A stretch of DNA of 64,000 nucleotides from Panorpa germanica. Lineage: Eukaryota > Arthropoda > Insecta > Mecoptera > Panorpidae. The stretch spans positions 310,001 through 374,000 of the forward strand of contig CAVMBN010000199.1 of NCBI GenBank assembly GCA_963678705.1. Reading direction: 5' to 3'. Below, in pieces: positions 10,129 to 23,576 of the stretch; position 1 is the first letter of the stretch; each line of letters opens with the position of its first letter. The notes beneath the pieces are model-generated. The model searched no databases. It had not been told where the DNA came from and saw only the letters and a program-made list of their open reading frames with translations. The position numbers and the translations under genes were made by a program.

Positions 10129-13100
10129 GAATGTCACGTTATCACCCACTCTTAAGCTATTTTAAAGTAACAGAAATGTGTTATTATTTTAAAAATTTTA
10201 TTTTTTTAGTTCCATCATTACTATTTTTGAGTAAAAGAGACACAGTTGGTACAACTGCAAGTACAAAAAATATAAATGTTAATAATAATTTTAATTTCAT
10301 ATTATATATAGCAGCACTTGTGTATACAAATGTGCATGATAAAATAAAACAAAATTTTATAACTTTTAACCATATATTTGTATGTAAAAATTTTTTTTTT
10401 TGTATTGAATTTCACTTTACCACACAATCTAAATGTATTTTAAAGTAACAGAAATGTATTAATATTTTAAAAATTTTATTTTTTTAGTTCCATCACTACA
10501 AATTTTGTGTAAAAGAGACACAGTTAGTACAACTGCAAGTTCAAAAAATATAAAAGTTATTATTAATTTTAATTTCATATTATATATAGCAGCACTTATG
10601 TGAACAAATGTGCATGTTATAATAAGAAAAAAACTATTTAATAATTTTTAACCATATAATTGTATGAAAAATGTATTTTTTTATAAAGAATGTCACGTTA
10701 ACACCCACTCTTAAGCTATTTTAAAGTAACAGAAATGTATTAATATTTTAAAAATTTTATTTTTTTTGGTCCATCATTACTATTTTTGAGTAACAAAGAC
10801 ACAGTTGGTACAACTGCAAGTATAAAAAATATAAAAGTTAATAATAATTTTAATTTCATATTATATATAGCAGCACTTGTGTGAACAAATGTGCATGTTA
10901 TAATAAAAAAAACTATTTAATAACTTTTAACCATATAATTGTATTTAAAAATGTATTTTTTTGTATAGAATGTCACGTTATCACCCACTCTTAAGCAATT
11001 TTAAAGTAACAGAAATGTATTAATTTTTTAAAATTTTTATTTTTTTAGTTTCATCACTACAATTTTTGTGTTTAAGAGACACAGTTAGAACAACTGCAAG
11101 TTCAAAAAATATAAATGTTTTTATTAATTTTAATTTCATATTATATATAGCAGCACTTGTGTGAACAAGTGTGCATGTTATAATAAAAAAAAAACTATTT
11201 AATAACTTTTATTAATATAATTGTATGTAAAAATGTATTTTTTTGTACAGAATGTCACGTTATCACCCACTCTTAAGCTATTTTAAAGTAACAGAAATGT
11301 AATAATATTTTAAAGTTTTTATTTTTTTAGTTCCATCATTACTATTTTTGGGTAAAAAAGACACAGTTTGTACAACTGCAAGTACAAAAAATATAAAAGT
11401 TATTATTAATTTTAATTTCACTTTATATATAGCTGCACTTGTGTGAACAAATGTGCATGATAAAATAAAACAAAATTTTATAACTTTTAACCATATATTT
11501 GTATGTAAAAATTTATTTTTTTGTATTGAATTTCACTTTACCACACAATCTTAATGTATTTTAAAATTAACAGAAATGTATTAATATTTTAAAATTTTTA
11601 TTTTTTTATTTCCATCACTACAATTTTTGTGTAAAAGAGACACAGTTAGTACAACTGCAAGTTCAAAAAATATAAAAGTTATTATTAATTTTAATTTCAT
11701 ATTATATATAGCAGCACTTGTGTGAACAAATGTGCTTGTTATAATAAAAAAAACTATTTAATAACTTTTAACCATATAATTGTATGTAAAAATGTATTTT
11801 TTTGTATAGAATGTCACGTTATCACCCACTGTTAAGCTATTTTAAAGTAACAGAAATGTGTTATTATTTTAAAAATTTTATTTTACTAGTTCCATCTTTA
11901 CTATTTTTAAGTAAAAGAGACACAGTTGGTACAACTGCAAGTACAAAAAATATAAATGTTAATAATAATTTTAATTTCATATTATATATAGCAGCACTTG
12001 TGTATACAAATGTGCATGATAAAATAAAACAAAGTTTTATAACTTTTAACCATATATTTGTATGTAAAAATTTATTTTTTTGTATTGAATTTCACTTTAC
12101 CACACAATCTAAATGTTTTTTAAAGTAACAGAAATGTATTAATATTTTAAAATTTTTATTTTTTTAGTTCCATCACTACAATTTTTGTGTAAAAGAGACA
12201 CAGTTAGTACAACTGCAAGTTCAAAAAATATAAAAGTTATTATTAATTTTAATTTCATATTATATATAGCAGCACTTGTGTGAACAAATGTGCATGTTAT
12301 AATAAGTAAAAAACTATTTAATAACTTTTAACCATATAATTGTATGTAAAAATGTTTTTTTTTGTATAGAATGTCACGTTATCACCCACTCTTAAGCAAT
12401 TTTAAAGTAACAGAAATGTATTATTTAAAAATTTTCATTTTTTTAGTTCCATCACTACAATTTTTGTGTAAAAGAGACACAGTTAGTACAACTGCAAGTT
12501 CAATAAATATAAATGTTTTTATTAATTTTAATTTCATATTATATATTGCAGCACTTGTGTGAACAAATGTGCATGTTATAATAAAAGAAAAACTATTTAA
12601 TAACTTTTAACCATATAATTGTATGTAAAAATGTATTTTTTTGTACAGAATGTCACGTTATCACCCACTCTTAAGCTATTTTAAAGTAACAGAAATGTAA
12701 TAATATTTTAAAGTTTTTATTTTTTTAATTCCATCATTACTACTTTTGAGTAAAAAAGACACAGTTGGTACAACTACAAGTATAAAAAATATAAAAGTTA
12801 TTAATAATTTTAATTTCATATTATATATAGCAGCACTTGTGTGAACGAATGTGCATGTTATAATAAAAAAAAAACTATTTAATAACTTTTAACCATATAA
12901 TTGTATGTAAAAATGTATTTTTTTGTATAGAATGTCACGTTATCACCCACTCTTAAGCTATTTTAAAGTAACAGAAATGTGTTATTATTATAAAAATTTT
13001 ATTTTTTTAGTTCCATCATTACTATTTTTGAGTAAAAGAGACACAGTTAGTACAACTGCAAGTACAAAAAATATAAATGTTAATATTAATTTTAATTTCA

Positions 13101-13770
13101 TATTATATATAGCAGCACTTGTGTATACAAATGTGCATGATAAAATAAAACAAAATTTTATAACTTTTAACCATATATTTGTATGTAAAAACTTATTTAT
13201 TTGTATTGAATTTCACTTTACCACACAATCTAAATGTATTTTTAAGTAACAGAAATGTATTATTATTTTAAAATTTTTATTTTTTTATTTCCATCACTAC
13301 AATTTTTGTGTAAAAGAGACACAGTTAGTACAACTGCAAGTTCAAAAAATATAAAAGTTATTATTAATTTTAATTTTACATTATATATAGCAGCACTTGT
13401 GTGAACAAATGTGCATGTTATAATAAAAAAAAATTATTTAATAACTTTTAACCATATAATTGTATGTAAAAATGTATTTTTTTGTAAAAAATGTCACGTT
13501 AACACCCACTCTTAAGCTATTTAAAAGTAACAGAAATGTATTAATATTTTAAAATTTTTATTTTTTTAGTTCCATCACTACAATTTTTGTGTAAAAGAGA
13601 CATAGTTAGTACAACTGCAAGTTCAAATAATATAAATGTTATTATTAATTTCAATTTCATATTATATATAGCAGCACTTGTGTAAACAAATGTGCAAGTT
13701 ATAATAAAAAAAAAACTATTTAATAACTTTTAACCATATAATTGTATGTAAAAATGTATTTTTTTGTACA
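10129..13770 (+). repeat. HOR A copy 3, partial: monomers 1-13
   Basis: Thirteen monomers at an offset of 5,041 bp from copy 2. Divergence from copies 1 and 2 rises over the last monomers: ttatttatttg (13194) in place of ttattcatttg, ttcaaataat in place of ttccaataat at about 13622, and ataaagcaaaat in the monomer at 13771. After monomer 14 the order no longer follows HOR A. The change-over is therefore a recombination boundary blurred over about 0.5-0.8 kb rather than a clean break. Confidence 0.88.
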
Positions 13771-16573
13771 GAATGTCACGTTATCACCCACTCTTAAGCT
13801 ATTTTAAAGTAACAGAAATGTGTTATTATTTTAAAAATTTTATTTTTTTAGTTTCATCATTACTATTTTTGAATAAAAGAGACACAGTTGGTACAACTGC
13901 AAGTACAAAAAATATAAAAGTTAATAATAATTTTAATTTCATATTATATATAGCAGCACTTGTGTATACAAATGTGCATGATAAAATAAAGCAAAATTTT
14001 ATAACTTTTAACCATATATTTGTATGTAAAAATTTATTTTTTTGTATTGAATTTTACTTTACCACACAATCTAAATGTATTTTAAAGTAACAGAAATGTA
14101 TTAATATTTAAAATTTATGTTTTTTTAATTCCATCACTACAATTTTTGTGTAAAAGAGACACAGTTAGTACAAATGCAAGTTCAAAAAATATAAAAGTTA
14201 TTATTAATTTTAATTTCATTTTATATATAGCAGCACTTGTGTGAACAAATGTGCATGATAAAATAAAACAAAATTTTATAACTTCTAACCATATATTTGT
14301 ATGTAAAAATTTATTTTTTTGTATTGAATTTCACTTTACCACACAATCTAAATGTATTTTAAAATTAACAGAAATGTATTAATATTTTAAAATTTTTATT
14401 TTTTTACTTCCATCACAACAATTTTTGTGTAAAAGAGACACAGTTAGTACAACTGCAAGTTCAAAAAATATAAAAGTTATTATTAATTTTAATTTCATAT
14501 TATATATAGCAGCACTTGTGTGAACAAATGTGCATGTTATAATAAAAAAAAAACTATTTAATAACTTTTAACTATATAATTGTATGTAAAAATGTATTTT
14601 TTTGTATAGAATGTTACGTTATCACCCACTGTTAAGCTATTTTAAAGTAACAGAAATGTGTAATTATTTTAAAAATTTTATTTTTTTAGTTCCATCTTTA
14701 CTATTTTTGAGTGAAAGAGACACAGTTAGTACAACTGCAAGTACAAAAAATATAAATGTTAATAATAATTTTAATTTCATATTATATATAGCAGCACTTG
14801 TGTATACAAATGTGCATGATAAAATAAAACAAAATTTTATAACTCTTAACCATATATTTGTATGTAAAAATTTATTTTTTTGTATTGAATTTCACTTTAC
14901 CACACAATCTAAATGTATTTTAAAGTAACAGAAATGTATTAATATTTTAAAAATTTTATTTTTTTAGTTTCATCACTACAATTTTTGTGTAAAAGAGACA
15001 CAGTTAGTACAACTGCAAGTTCAAAAAATATAAAAGTTATTTTTAATTTTAATTTCATATTATATATAGCAGCACTTGTGTGAACAAATGTGAATGTTAT
15101 AATAAGAAAAAAACTATTTAATAACTTTTAACCATATAATTGTATGTAAAAATGTATTTTTTTGTATAGAATGTCACGTTATCACCCACTCTTAAGCAAT
15201 TTTAAAGTAACAGAAATGTATTAATATTTTAAAATTTTCATTTTTTTATTTCCATCACTACAATTTTTGTGTAAAAGAGACACAGTTAGTACAACTGCAA
15301 GTTCAAAAAATATAAAAGTTATTATTAATTTTAATTTCATATTATATATAGCAGCACTTGTGTGAACAAATGTGCATGTTATAATAAAAAAAACTATTTA
15401 ATAACTTTTAACCATATAATTGTATGTAAAAATGTATTTTTTTGTATAGAATGTCACGTTATCACCCACTGTTAAGCTATTTTAAAGTAACAGAAATGTG
15501 TTATTATTTTAAAAATTTTATTTTACTAGTTCCATCTTTACTATTTTTAAGTAAAAAAAAACACAGTTGGTACAACTGCAAGTACAAAAAATATAAATGT
15601 TAATAATAATTTGAATTTCATATTATATATAGCAGCACTTGTGTATACAAATGTGCATGATAAAAAAAAACAAAGTTTTATAACTTTTAACCATATATTT
15701 GTATGTAAAAATTTATTTTTTTGTATTGAATTTCACTTTACCACACAATTTAAATGTTTTTTAAAGTAACAGAAATGTATTAATATTTTAAAATTTTTAT
15801 TTTTTTAGTTCCATCACTACAATTTTTGTGTAAAAGAGACACAGTTAGTACAACTGCAAGTTCAAAAAATATAAAAGTTATTATTAATTTTAATTTCATA
15901 TTATATATAGCAGCACTTGTGTGAACAAATGTGCATGTTATAATAAGAAAAAAACTATTTAATAACTTTTAACCATATAATTGTATGTAAAAATGTATTT
16001 TTTTGTATAGAATGTCACGTTATCACCCACTCTTAAGCAATTTTAAAGTAACAGAAATGTATTATTATTTTAAAATTTTCATTTTTTTAGTTCCATCACT
16101 ACAATTTTTGTGTAAAAGAGACACAGTTAGTACAACTGCAAGTTCAAAAAATATAAATGTATTTATTAATTTTAATTTCATATTATATATTGCAGCACTT
16201 GTGTGAACAAATGTGCATGTTATAATAAAAGAAAAACTATTTAATAACTTTTAACCATATAATTGTATGTAAAAATGTATTTTTTTGTACAGAATGTCAC
16301 GTTATCACCCACTCTTAAGCTATTTTAAAGTAACAGAAATGTAATAATATTTTAAAGTTTTTATTTTTTTAATTCCATCATTACTACTTTTGAGTAAAAA
16401 AGACACAGTTAGTACAACTACAAGTATAAAAAATATAAAAGTTATTAATAATTTTAATTTCATATTATATATAGCAGCACTTGTGTGAACGAATGTGCAT
16501 GTTATAATAAAAAAAAAACTATTTAATAACTTTTAACCATATAATTGTATGTAAAAATGTATTTTTTTGTATA
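13771..16573 (+). repeat. Bridge block of 10 monomers between HOR A and HOR B
   Basis: Starts at 13771, 14049, 14326, 14609, 14887, 15169, 15449, 15728, 16010 and 16292. It begins with a monomer-14 type, then two Q monomers in a row (14049, 14326; not seen in HOR A), a monomer-7 relative with gaatgttacg and gagtgaaag (14609), and then monomers resembling 6, 7, 8, 9 and 10 of HOR A. Compared with HOR B it contains three extra monomers (about 15.2-16.0 kb). The monomer at 15449 has the run gtaaaaaaaaacacag, which breaks its reading frame. Confidence 0.85.
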
Positions 16574-19375
16574 GAATGTCACGTTATCACCCACTCTTAA
16601 GCTATTTTAAAGTAACAGAAATGTGTTATTATTATAAAAATTTAATTTTTTTAGTTCCATCATTACTATTTTTGAGTAAAAGAGACACAGTTGGTACAAC
16701 TGCAAGTACAAAAAATATAAATGTTAATATTAATTTTAATTTCATATTATATATAGCAGCACTTGTGTATACAAATGTGCATGATAAAATAAAACAAAAT
16801 TTTATAACTTTTAACCATATATTTGTATGTAAAAACTTATTTATTTGTATTGAATTTCACTTTACCACACAATCTAAATGTATTTTTAAGTAACAGAAAT
16901 GTATTAATATTTTAAAATTTTTATTTTTTTATTTCCATCACTACAATTTTTGTGTAAAAGAGACACAGTTAGTACAACTGCAAGTTCAAAAAATATAAAA
17001 GTTATTATTAATTTTAATTTTACATTATATATAGCAGCACTTGTGTGAACAAATGTGCATGTTATAATAAAAAAAAATTATTTAATAACTTTTAACCATA
17101 TAATTGTATGTAAAAATGTATTTTTTTGTAAAAAATGTCACGTTAACACCCACTCTTAAGCTATTTAAAAGTAACAGAAATGTATTAATATTTTAAAATT
17201 TTTATTTTTTTAGTTCCATCACTACAATTTTTGTGTAAAAGAGACATAGTTAGTACAACTGCAAGTTCTAATAATATAAATGTTATTATTAATTTTAATT
17301 TCATATATATAAAGCAGCACTTGTGTAAACAAATGTGCAAGTTATAATAAAAAAAAAACTATTTAATAACTTTTAACCATATAATTGTATGTAAAAATGT
17401 ATTTTTTTGTACAGAATGTCACGTTATCACCCACTCTTAAGCTATTTTAAAGTAACAGAAATGTGTTATTATTTTAAAAATTTTATTTTTTTAGTTTCAT
17501 CATTACTATTTTTAAATAAAAGAGACACAGTTGGTACAACTGCAAGTACAAAAAATATAAAAGTTAATAATAATTTTAATTTCATATTATATATAGCAGC
17601 ACTTGTGTATACAAATGTGCATGATAAAATAAAGCAAAATTTTTATAACTTTTAACCATATATTTGTATGTAAAAATTTATTTTTTTGTATTGAATTTTA
17701 CTTTACCACACAATCTAAATGTATTTTAAAGTAACAGAAATGTATTAATATTTAAAATTTATGTTTTTTTAATTCCATCACTACAATTTTTGTGTAAAAG
17801 AGACACAGTTAGTACAAATGCAAGTTCAAAAAATATAAAAGTTATTATTAATTTTAATTACATTTTATATATAGCAGCACTTGTGTGAACAAATGTGCAT
17901 GATAAAATAAAACAAAATTTTATAACTTTTAACCATATATTTGTATGTAAAAATTTATTTTTTTGTATTGAATTTCACTTTACCACACAATCTAAATGTA
18001 TTTTAAAATTAACAGAAATGTATTAATATTTTAAAATTTTTATTTTTTTACTTCCATCACTACAATTTTTGTGTAAAAGAGACACAGTTAGTACAACTGC
18101 AATTTAAAAAAATATAAAAGTTATTATTAATTTTAATTTCATATTATATATAGCAGCACTTGTGTGAACAAATGTGCATGTTATAATAAAAAAAAAACTA
18201 TTTAATAACTTTGAACTATATAATTGTATGTAAAAATGTATTTTTTTGTATAGAATGTTACGTTATCACCCACTGTTAAGCTATTTTAAAGTAACAGAAA
18301 TGTGTTATTATTTTAAAAATTTTATTTTTTTAGTTCCATCTTTACTATTTTTGAGTGAAAGAGACACAGTTAGTACAACTGCAAGTACAAAAAATATAAA
18401 TGTTAATAATAATTTTAATTTCATATTATATATAGCAGCACTTGTGTATACAAATGTGCATGATAAAATAAAACAAAATTTTATAACTTTTAACCATATA
18501 TTTGTATGTAAAAATTTATTTTTTTGTATTGAATTTCACTTTACCACACAATCTAAATGTATTTTAAAGTAACAGAAATGTATTAATATTTTAAAATTTT
18601 TATTTTTTTAGTTCCATCACTACAATTTTTGTGTAAAAGAGACACAGTTAGTACAACTGCAAGTTCAAAAATTTTAAAGGTTATTTTTAATTTTAATTTC
18701 ATATTATATATAGCAGCACTTGTGTGAACAAATGTGAATGTTATAATAAGAAAAAAACTATTTAATAACTTTTAACCATATAATTGTATGTAAAAATGTA
18801 TTTTTTTGTATAGAATGTCACGTTATCACCCACTCTTAAGCAATTTTAAAGTAACAGAAATGTATTAATATTTTAAAATTTTCATTTTTTTAGTTCCATC
18901 ACTACAATTTTTGTGTAAAAGAGACACAGTTAGTACAACTGCAAGTTCAAAAAATATAAATGTTTTTATTAATTTTAATTTCATATTATATATTGCAGCA
19001 CTTGTGTGAACAAATGTGCATGTTTTAATAAAAGAAAAACTATTTAATAACTTTTAACCATATAATTGTATGTAAAAATGTATTTTTTTGTACAGAATGT
19101 CACGTTATCACCCACTCTTAAGCTATTTGAAAGTAACAGAAATGTAATAATATTTTAAAGTTTTAATTTTTTTAATTTCATTATTACTACTTTTGAGTAA
19201 AAAAGACACAGTTGGTACAACTACAAGTATAAAAAATATAAAAGTTATTAATAATTTTAATTTCATATTATATATAGCAGCACTTGTGTGAACAAATGTG
19301 CATGTTATAATACAAAAAAACTATTTAATAACTTTTAACCATATAATTGTATGTAAAAATGTATTTTTTTGTATA
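16574..19375 (+). repeat. HOR B copy 1: 10 monomers, 2,802 bp
   Basis: Starts at 16574, 16852, 17133, 17414, 17693, 17970, 18253, 18531, 18813 and 19095; the order is 11-12-13-14-Q-Q-7*-Q-9-10 in HOR A terms. Monomer 17414 carries an extra T (gcaaaatttttataac, about 17637-17650) that is shared by 29188 and 36755 and marks descent. Monomer 18253 has gaatgttacg. The stretch 17.85-19.25 kb is repeated at about 37.2-38.6 kb (offset 19,341). Confidence 0.88.
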
Positions 19376-22178
19376 GAATGTCACGTTATCACTCACTCTT
19401 AAGCTATTTTAAAGTAACAGAAATGTGTTATTATTATAAAAATTTTTATTTTTTTAGTTCCATCATTACTATTTTTGAGTAAAAGAGACACAGTTGGTAC
19501 AACTGCAAGTACAAAAAATATAAATGTTAATATTAATTTTAATTTCATATTATATATAGCAGCACTTGTGTATACAAATGTGCATGATAAAATAAAACAA
19601 AATTTTATAACTTTTAACCATATATTTGTATGTAAAAACTTATTTATTTGTATTGAATTTCACTTTACCACACAATCTAAATGTATTTTAAAGTAACAGA
19701 AATGTATTAATATTTTAAATTTTTTATTTTTTTATTCTCATCACTACAATTTTTGTGTAAAAGAGACACAGTTAGTACAACTGCAAGTTCAAAAAATATA
19801 AAAGTTATTATTAATTTTAATTTCACATTAAATATAGCAGCACTTGTGTGAACAAATGTGCATGTTATAATAAAAAAAAACTATTTAATAACTTTTAACC
19901 ATATAATTGTATGTAAAAATGTATTTTTTTGTAAAAAACGTCACGTTAACACCCACTCTTAAGCTATTTAGAAGTAACAGAAATGTATTAATATTTTAAA
20001 ATTTTTATTTTTTTAGTTCCATCACTACAATTTTTGTGTAAAAGAGACACAGTTAGTACAACTGCAAGTTCAAATAATATAAATGTTATTATTAATTTTA
20101 ATTTCATTTTATATATAGCAGCACTTGTGTAAACAAATGTGCAAGTTATAATAAAAAAAAAACTATTTAATAACTTTTAACCATATAATTGTATGTAAAA
20201 ATGTATTTTTTTGTACAGAATGTCACGTTATCACCCACTCTTAAGCTATTTTAAAGTAACAGAAATGTGTTATTATTTTAAAAATTTTATTTTTTTAGTT
20301 TCATCATTACTATTTTTGAATAAAAGAGACACAATTGGTACAACTGCAAGTACAAAAAATATAAAAGTTAATAATAATTTTAATTTCATATTATATATAG
20401 CAGCACTTGTGTATACAAATGTGCATGATAAAATAAAGCAAAATTTTATAACTTTTAACCAAATATTTGTATGTAAAAATTTATTTTTTTGTATTGAATT
20501 TTACTTTACCACACAATCTAAATGTATTTTAAAGTAACAGAAATGTATTAATATTTAAAATTTCTGTTTTTTTAATTCCATCACTACAATTTTTGTGTAA
20601 AAGAGACACAGTTAGTACAAATGCAAGTACAAAAAATATAAAAGTTATTATTAATTCTAATTTCATTTTATATATAGCAGCACTTGTGTGAACAAATGTG
20701 CATGATAAAATAAAACAAAATTTTATAACTTTTAACCATATATTTGTATGTAAAAATTTATTTTTTTGTATTGAATTTCACTTTACCACACAATCTAAAT
20801 GTATTTTAAAATTAACAGAAATGTATTAATATTTTAAAATTTTTATTTTTTTACTTCCATCACTACAATTTTTGTGTAAAAGAGACACAGTTAGTACAAC
20901 TGCAAGTTCAAAAAATATAAAAGTTATTATTAATTTTAATTTCATATTATATATAGCAGCACTTGTGTGAACAAATGTGCATGTTATAATAAAAAAAAAA
21001 CTATTTAATAACTTTTAACTATATAATTGTATGTAAAAATGTATTTTTTAGTATAGAATGTCACGTTATCACCCACTGTTAAGCTATTTTAAAGTAACAG
21101 AAATGTGTTATTCTTTTAAAAATTTTATTTTTTTAGTTCCATCTTTACTATTTTTGAGTAAAAGAGACACAGTTGGTACAACTGCAAGTACAAAAAATAT
21201 AAATGTTAATAATAATTTTAATTTCATATTATATATAGCAGCACTTGTGTATACAAATGTGCATGATAAAATAAAACAAAATTTTATAACTTTTAACCAT
21301 ATATTTGTATGTAAAAATTTATTTTTTTGTATTGAATTTCACTTTACCACACAATCTAAATGTATTTTAAAGTAACAGAAATGTATTAATATTTTAAAAT
21401 TTTTATTTTTTTAGTTCCATCAGTACAATTTTTGTGTAAAAGAGACACAGTTAGTACAACTGCAAGTTCAAAAAATATAAAAGTTATTTTTAATTTTAAT
21501 TTCATATTATATATAGCAGCACTTGTGTGAACAAATGTGCATGTTATAATAAGAAAAAAACTATTTAATAACTTTTAACCATATAATTGTATGTAAAAAT
21601 GTATTTTTTTGTATAGAATGTCACGTTATCACCCACTCTTAAGCAATTTTAAAGTAACAGAAATGTATTAATATTTTAAAATTTTCATTTTTTTAGTTCC
21701 ATCACTACAATTTTTGTGTAAAAGAGACACAGTTAGTACAACTGCAAGTTCAAAAAATATAAATGTTTTTATTAATTTTAATTTCATATTATATATTGCA
21801 GTACTTGTGTAAACAAATGTGCATGTTTTAATAAAAGAAAAACTATTTAATAACTTTTAACCATATAATTGTAAGTAAAAATGTATTTCTTTGTACAGAA
21901 TGTCACGTTATCACCCACTCTTAAGCTATTTTAGAGTAACAGAAATGTAATAATATTTTAAAGTTTTTATTTTTTTAATTCCATCATTACTACTTTTGAG
22001 TAAAAAAGACACAGTTGGTACAACTACACGTATAAAAAATATAAAAGTTATTAATAATTTTAATTTCATATTATATATAGCAGCACTTGTGTGAACAAAT
22101 GTGCATGTTATAATATAAAAAAACTATTTAATAACTTTTAACCATATAATTGTATGTAAAAATGTATTTTTTTGTATA
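19376..22178 (+). repeat. HOR B copy 2: 10 monomers, 2,803 bp
   Basis: Starts at 19376, 19655, 19936, 20218, 20496, 20773, 21056, 21334, 21616 and 21898. Same order as copy 1 but with its own markers: monomer 19936 has aaaacgtcacg and tttagaagtaacag, 20218 has gacacaattgg and accaaatatttg, and 21898 has tgtaagtaaaaatg and tatttctttg. These markers recur in the second large duplicon (29747, 30029, 31709), which fixes the correspondence. Confidence 0.88.
19937..19947 (+). other. AACGTCACGTT palindrome in a type-13 variant
   Basis: A change from aatgtcacg to aacgtcacg turns the P box start into AACGT-C-ACGTT, a perfect 5-bp-arm palindrome with two CpGs. The same form is present at 29748-29758, 39277-39287, 42635-42645, 50199-50209 and 53555-53565. 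The ancestral type-13 monomers (3407, 8449, 17133, 28906, 36473) lack it. Confidence 0.8.
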
Positions 22179-23576
22179 GAATGTCACGTTATCACCCACT
22201 CTTAAGCTATTTTAAAGTAACAGAAATATGTTATAATTATAAAAATTTTATTTTTTTAGTTCCATCATTACTATTTTTGAGTAAAAGAGACAAAGTTGGT
22301 ACAACTGCAAGTACAAAAAATATAAATGTTACTATTAATTTTAATTTCATATTATATATAGCAGCACTTGTGTATACAAATGTGCATGATAAAATAAAAC
22401 AAAATTTTATAACTTTTAACCATATATTTGTATGTAAAAACTTATTTATTTGTATTGAATTTTACTTTACCACACAATCTAGATGTATTTTAAAGTAACA
22501 GAAATGTATTAATATTTTAAAATTTTTATTTTTTTATTTCCATCACTACAATTTTTGTGTAAAAGAGACACAGTTAGTACAACTGCAAGTTCAAATAATA
22601 TAAATGTTATTATTAATTTTAATTTCATATTATATATAGCAGCATTTGTGTAAACAAATGTGCAAGTTATAATAAAAAAAAAACTATTTAATTACTTTTA
22701 ACCATATAATTGTATGTAAAAATGTATTTTTTTGTATAGAATGTTACGTTATCACCCACTGTTAAGCTATTTTAAAGTAACAGAAATGTGTAATTATTTT
22801 AAAAATTTTATTTTTTTAGTTCCATCTTTACTATTTTTGAGTGAAAGAGACACAGTTAGTACAACTGCAAGTACAAAAAATATAAATGTTAATAATAATT
22901 TTAATTTCATATTATATATAGCAGCACTTGTGTATACAAATGTGCATGATAAAATAAAACAAAATTTTATAACTCTTAACCATATATTTGTATGTGAAAA
23001 TTTATTTTTTTGTATTGAATTTCACTTTACCACACAATCTAAATGTATTTTAAAGTAACAGAAATGTATTAATATTTAAAATTTATGTTTTTTTAATTCC
23101 ATCACTACAATTTTTGTGTAAAAGAGACACAGTTAGTACAAATGCAAGTTCAAAAAATATAAAAGTTATTATTAATTTTAATTTCATTTTATATATAGCA
23201 GCACTTGTGTGAACAAATGTGCATGATAAAATAAAACAAAATTTTATAACTTTTAACCATATATTTGTATGTAAAAATTTATTTTTTTGTATTGAATTTC
23301 ACTTTACCACACAATCTAAATGTATTTTAAAATTAACAGAAATGTATTAATATTTTAAAATTTTTATTTTTTTACTTCCATCACAACAATTTTTGTGTAA
23401 AAGAGACACAGTTAGTACAACTGCAAGTTCAAAAAATATAAAAGTTATTATTAATTTTAATTTCATATTATATATAGCAGCACTTGTGTAAACAAATGTG
23501 CATGTTATAATAAAAAAAAAACTATTTAATAACTTTTAACTATATAATTGTATGTAAAAATGTATTTTTTTGTATA
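22179..23576 (+). repeat. Truncated HOR B copy 3 with a hybrid monomer: 5 monomers
   Basis: Starts at 22179, 22457, 22739, 23017 and 23294. The monomer at 22457 begins as type 12 (Q box, ttatttccatc) and ends as a type-13/Z relative (ttcaaataatataaatg, gcagcatttgtg, gcaagttataat). The order then jumps straight to a type-7 relative at 22739. This is what an unequal crossover inside that monomer would leave, with three or four monomers of HOR B lost. Confidence 0.82.
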
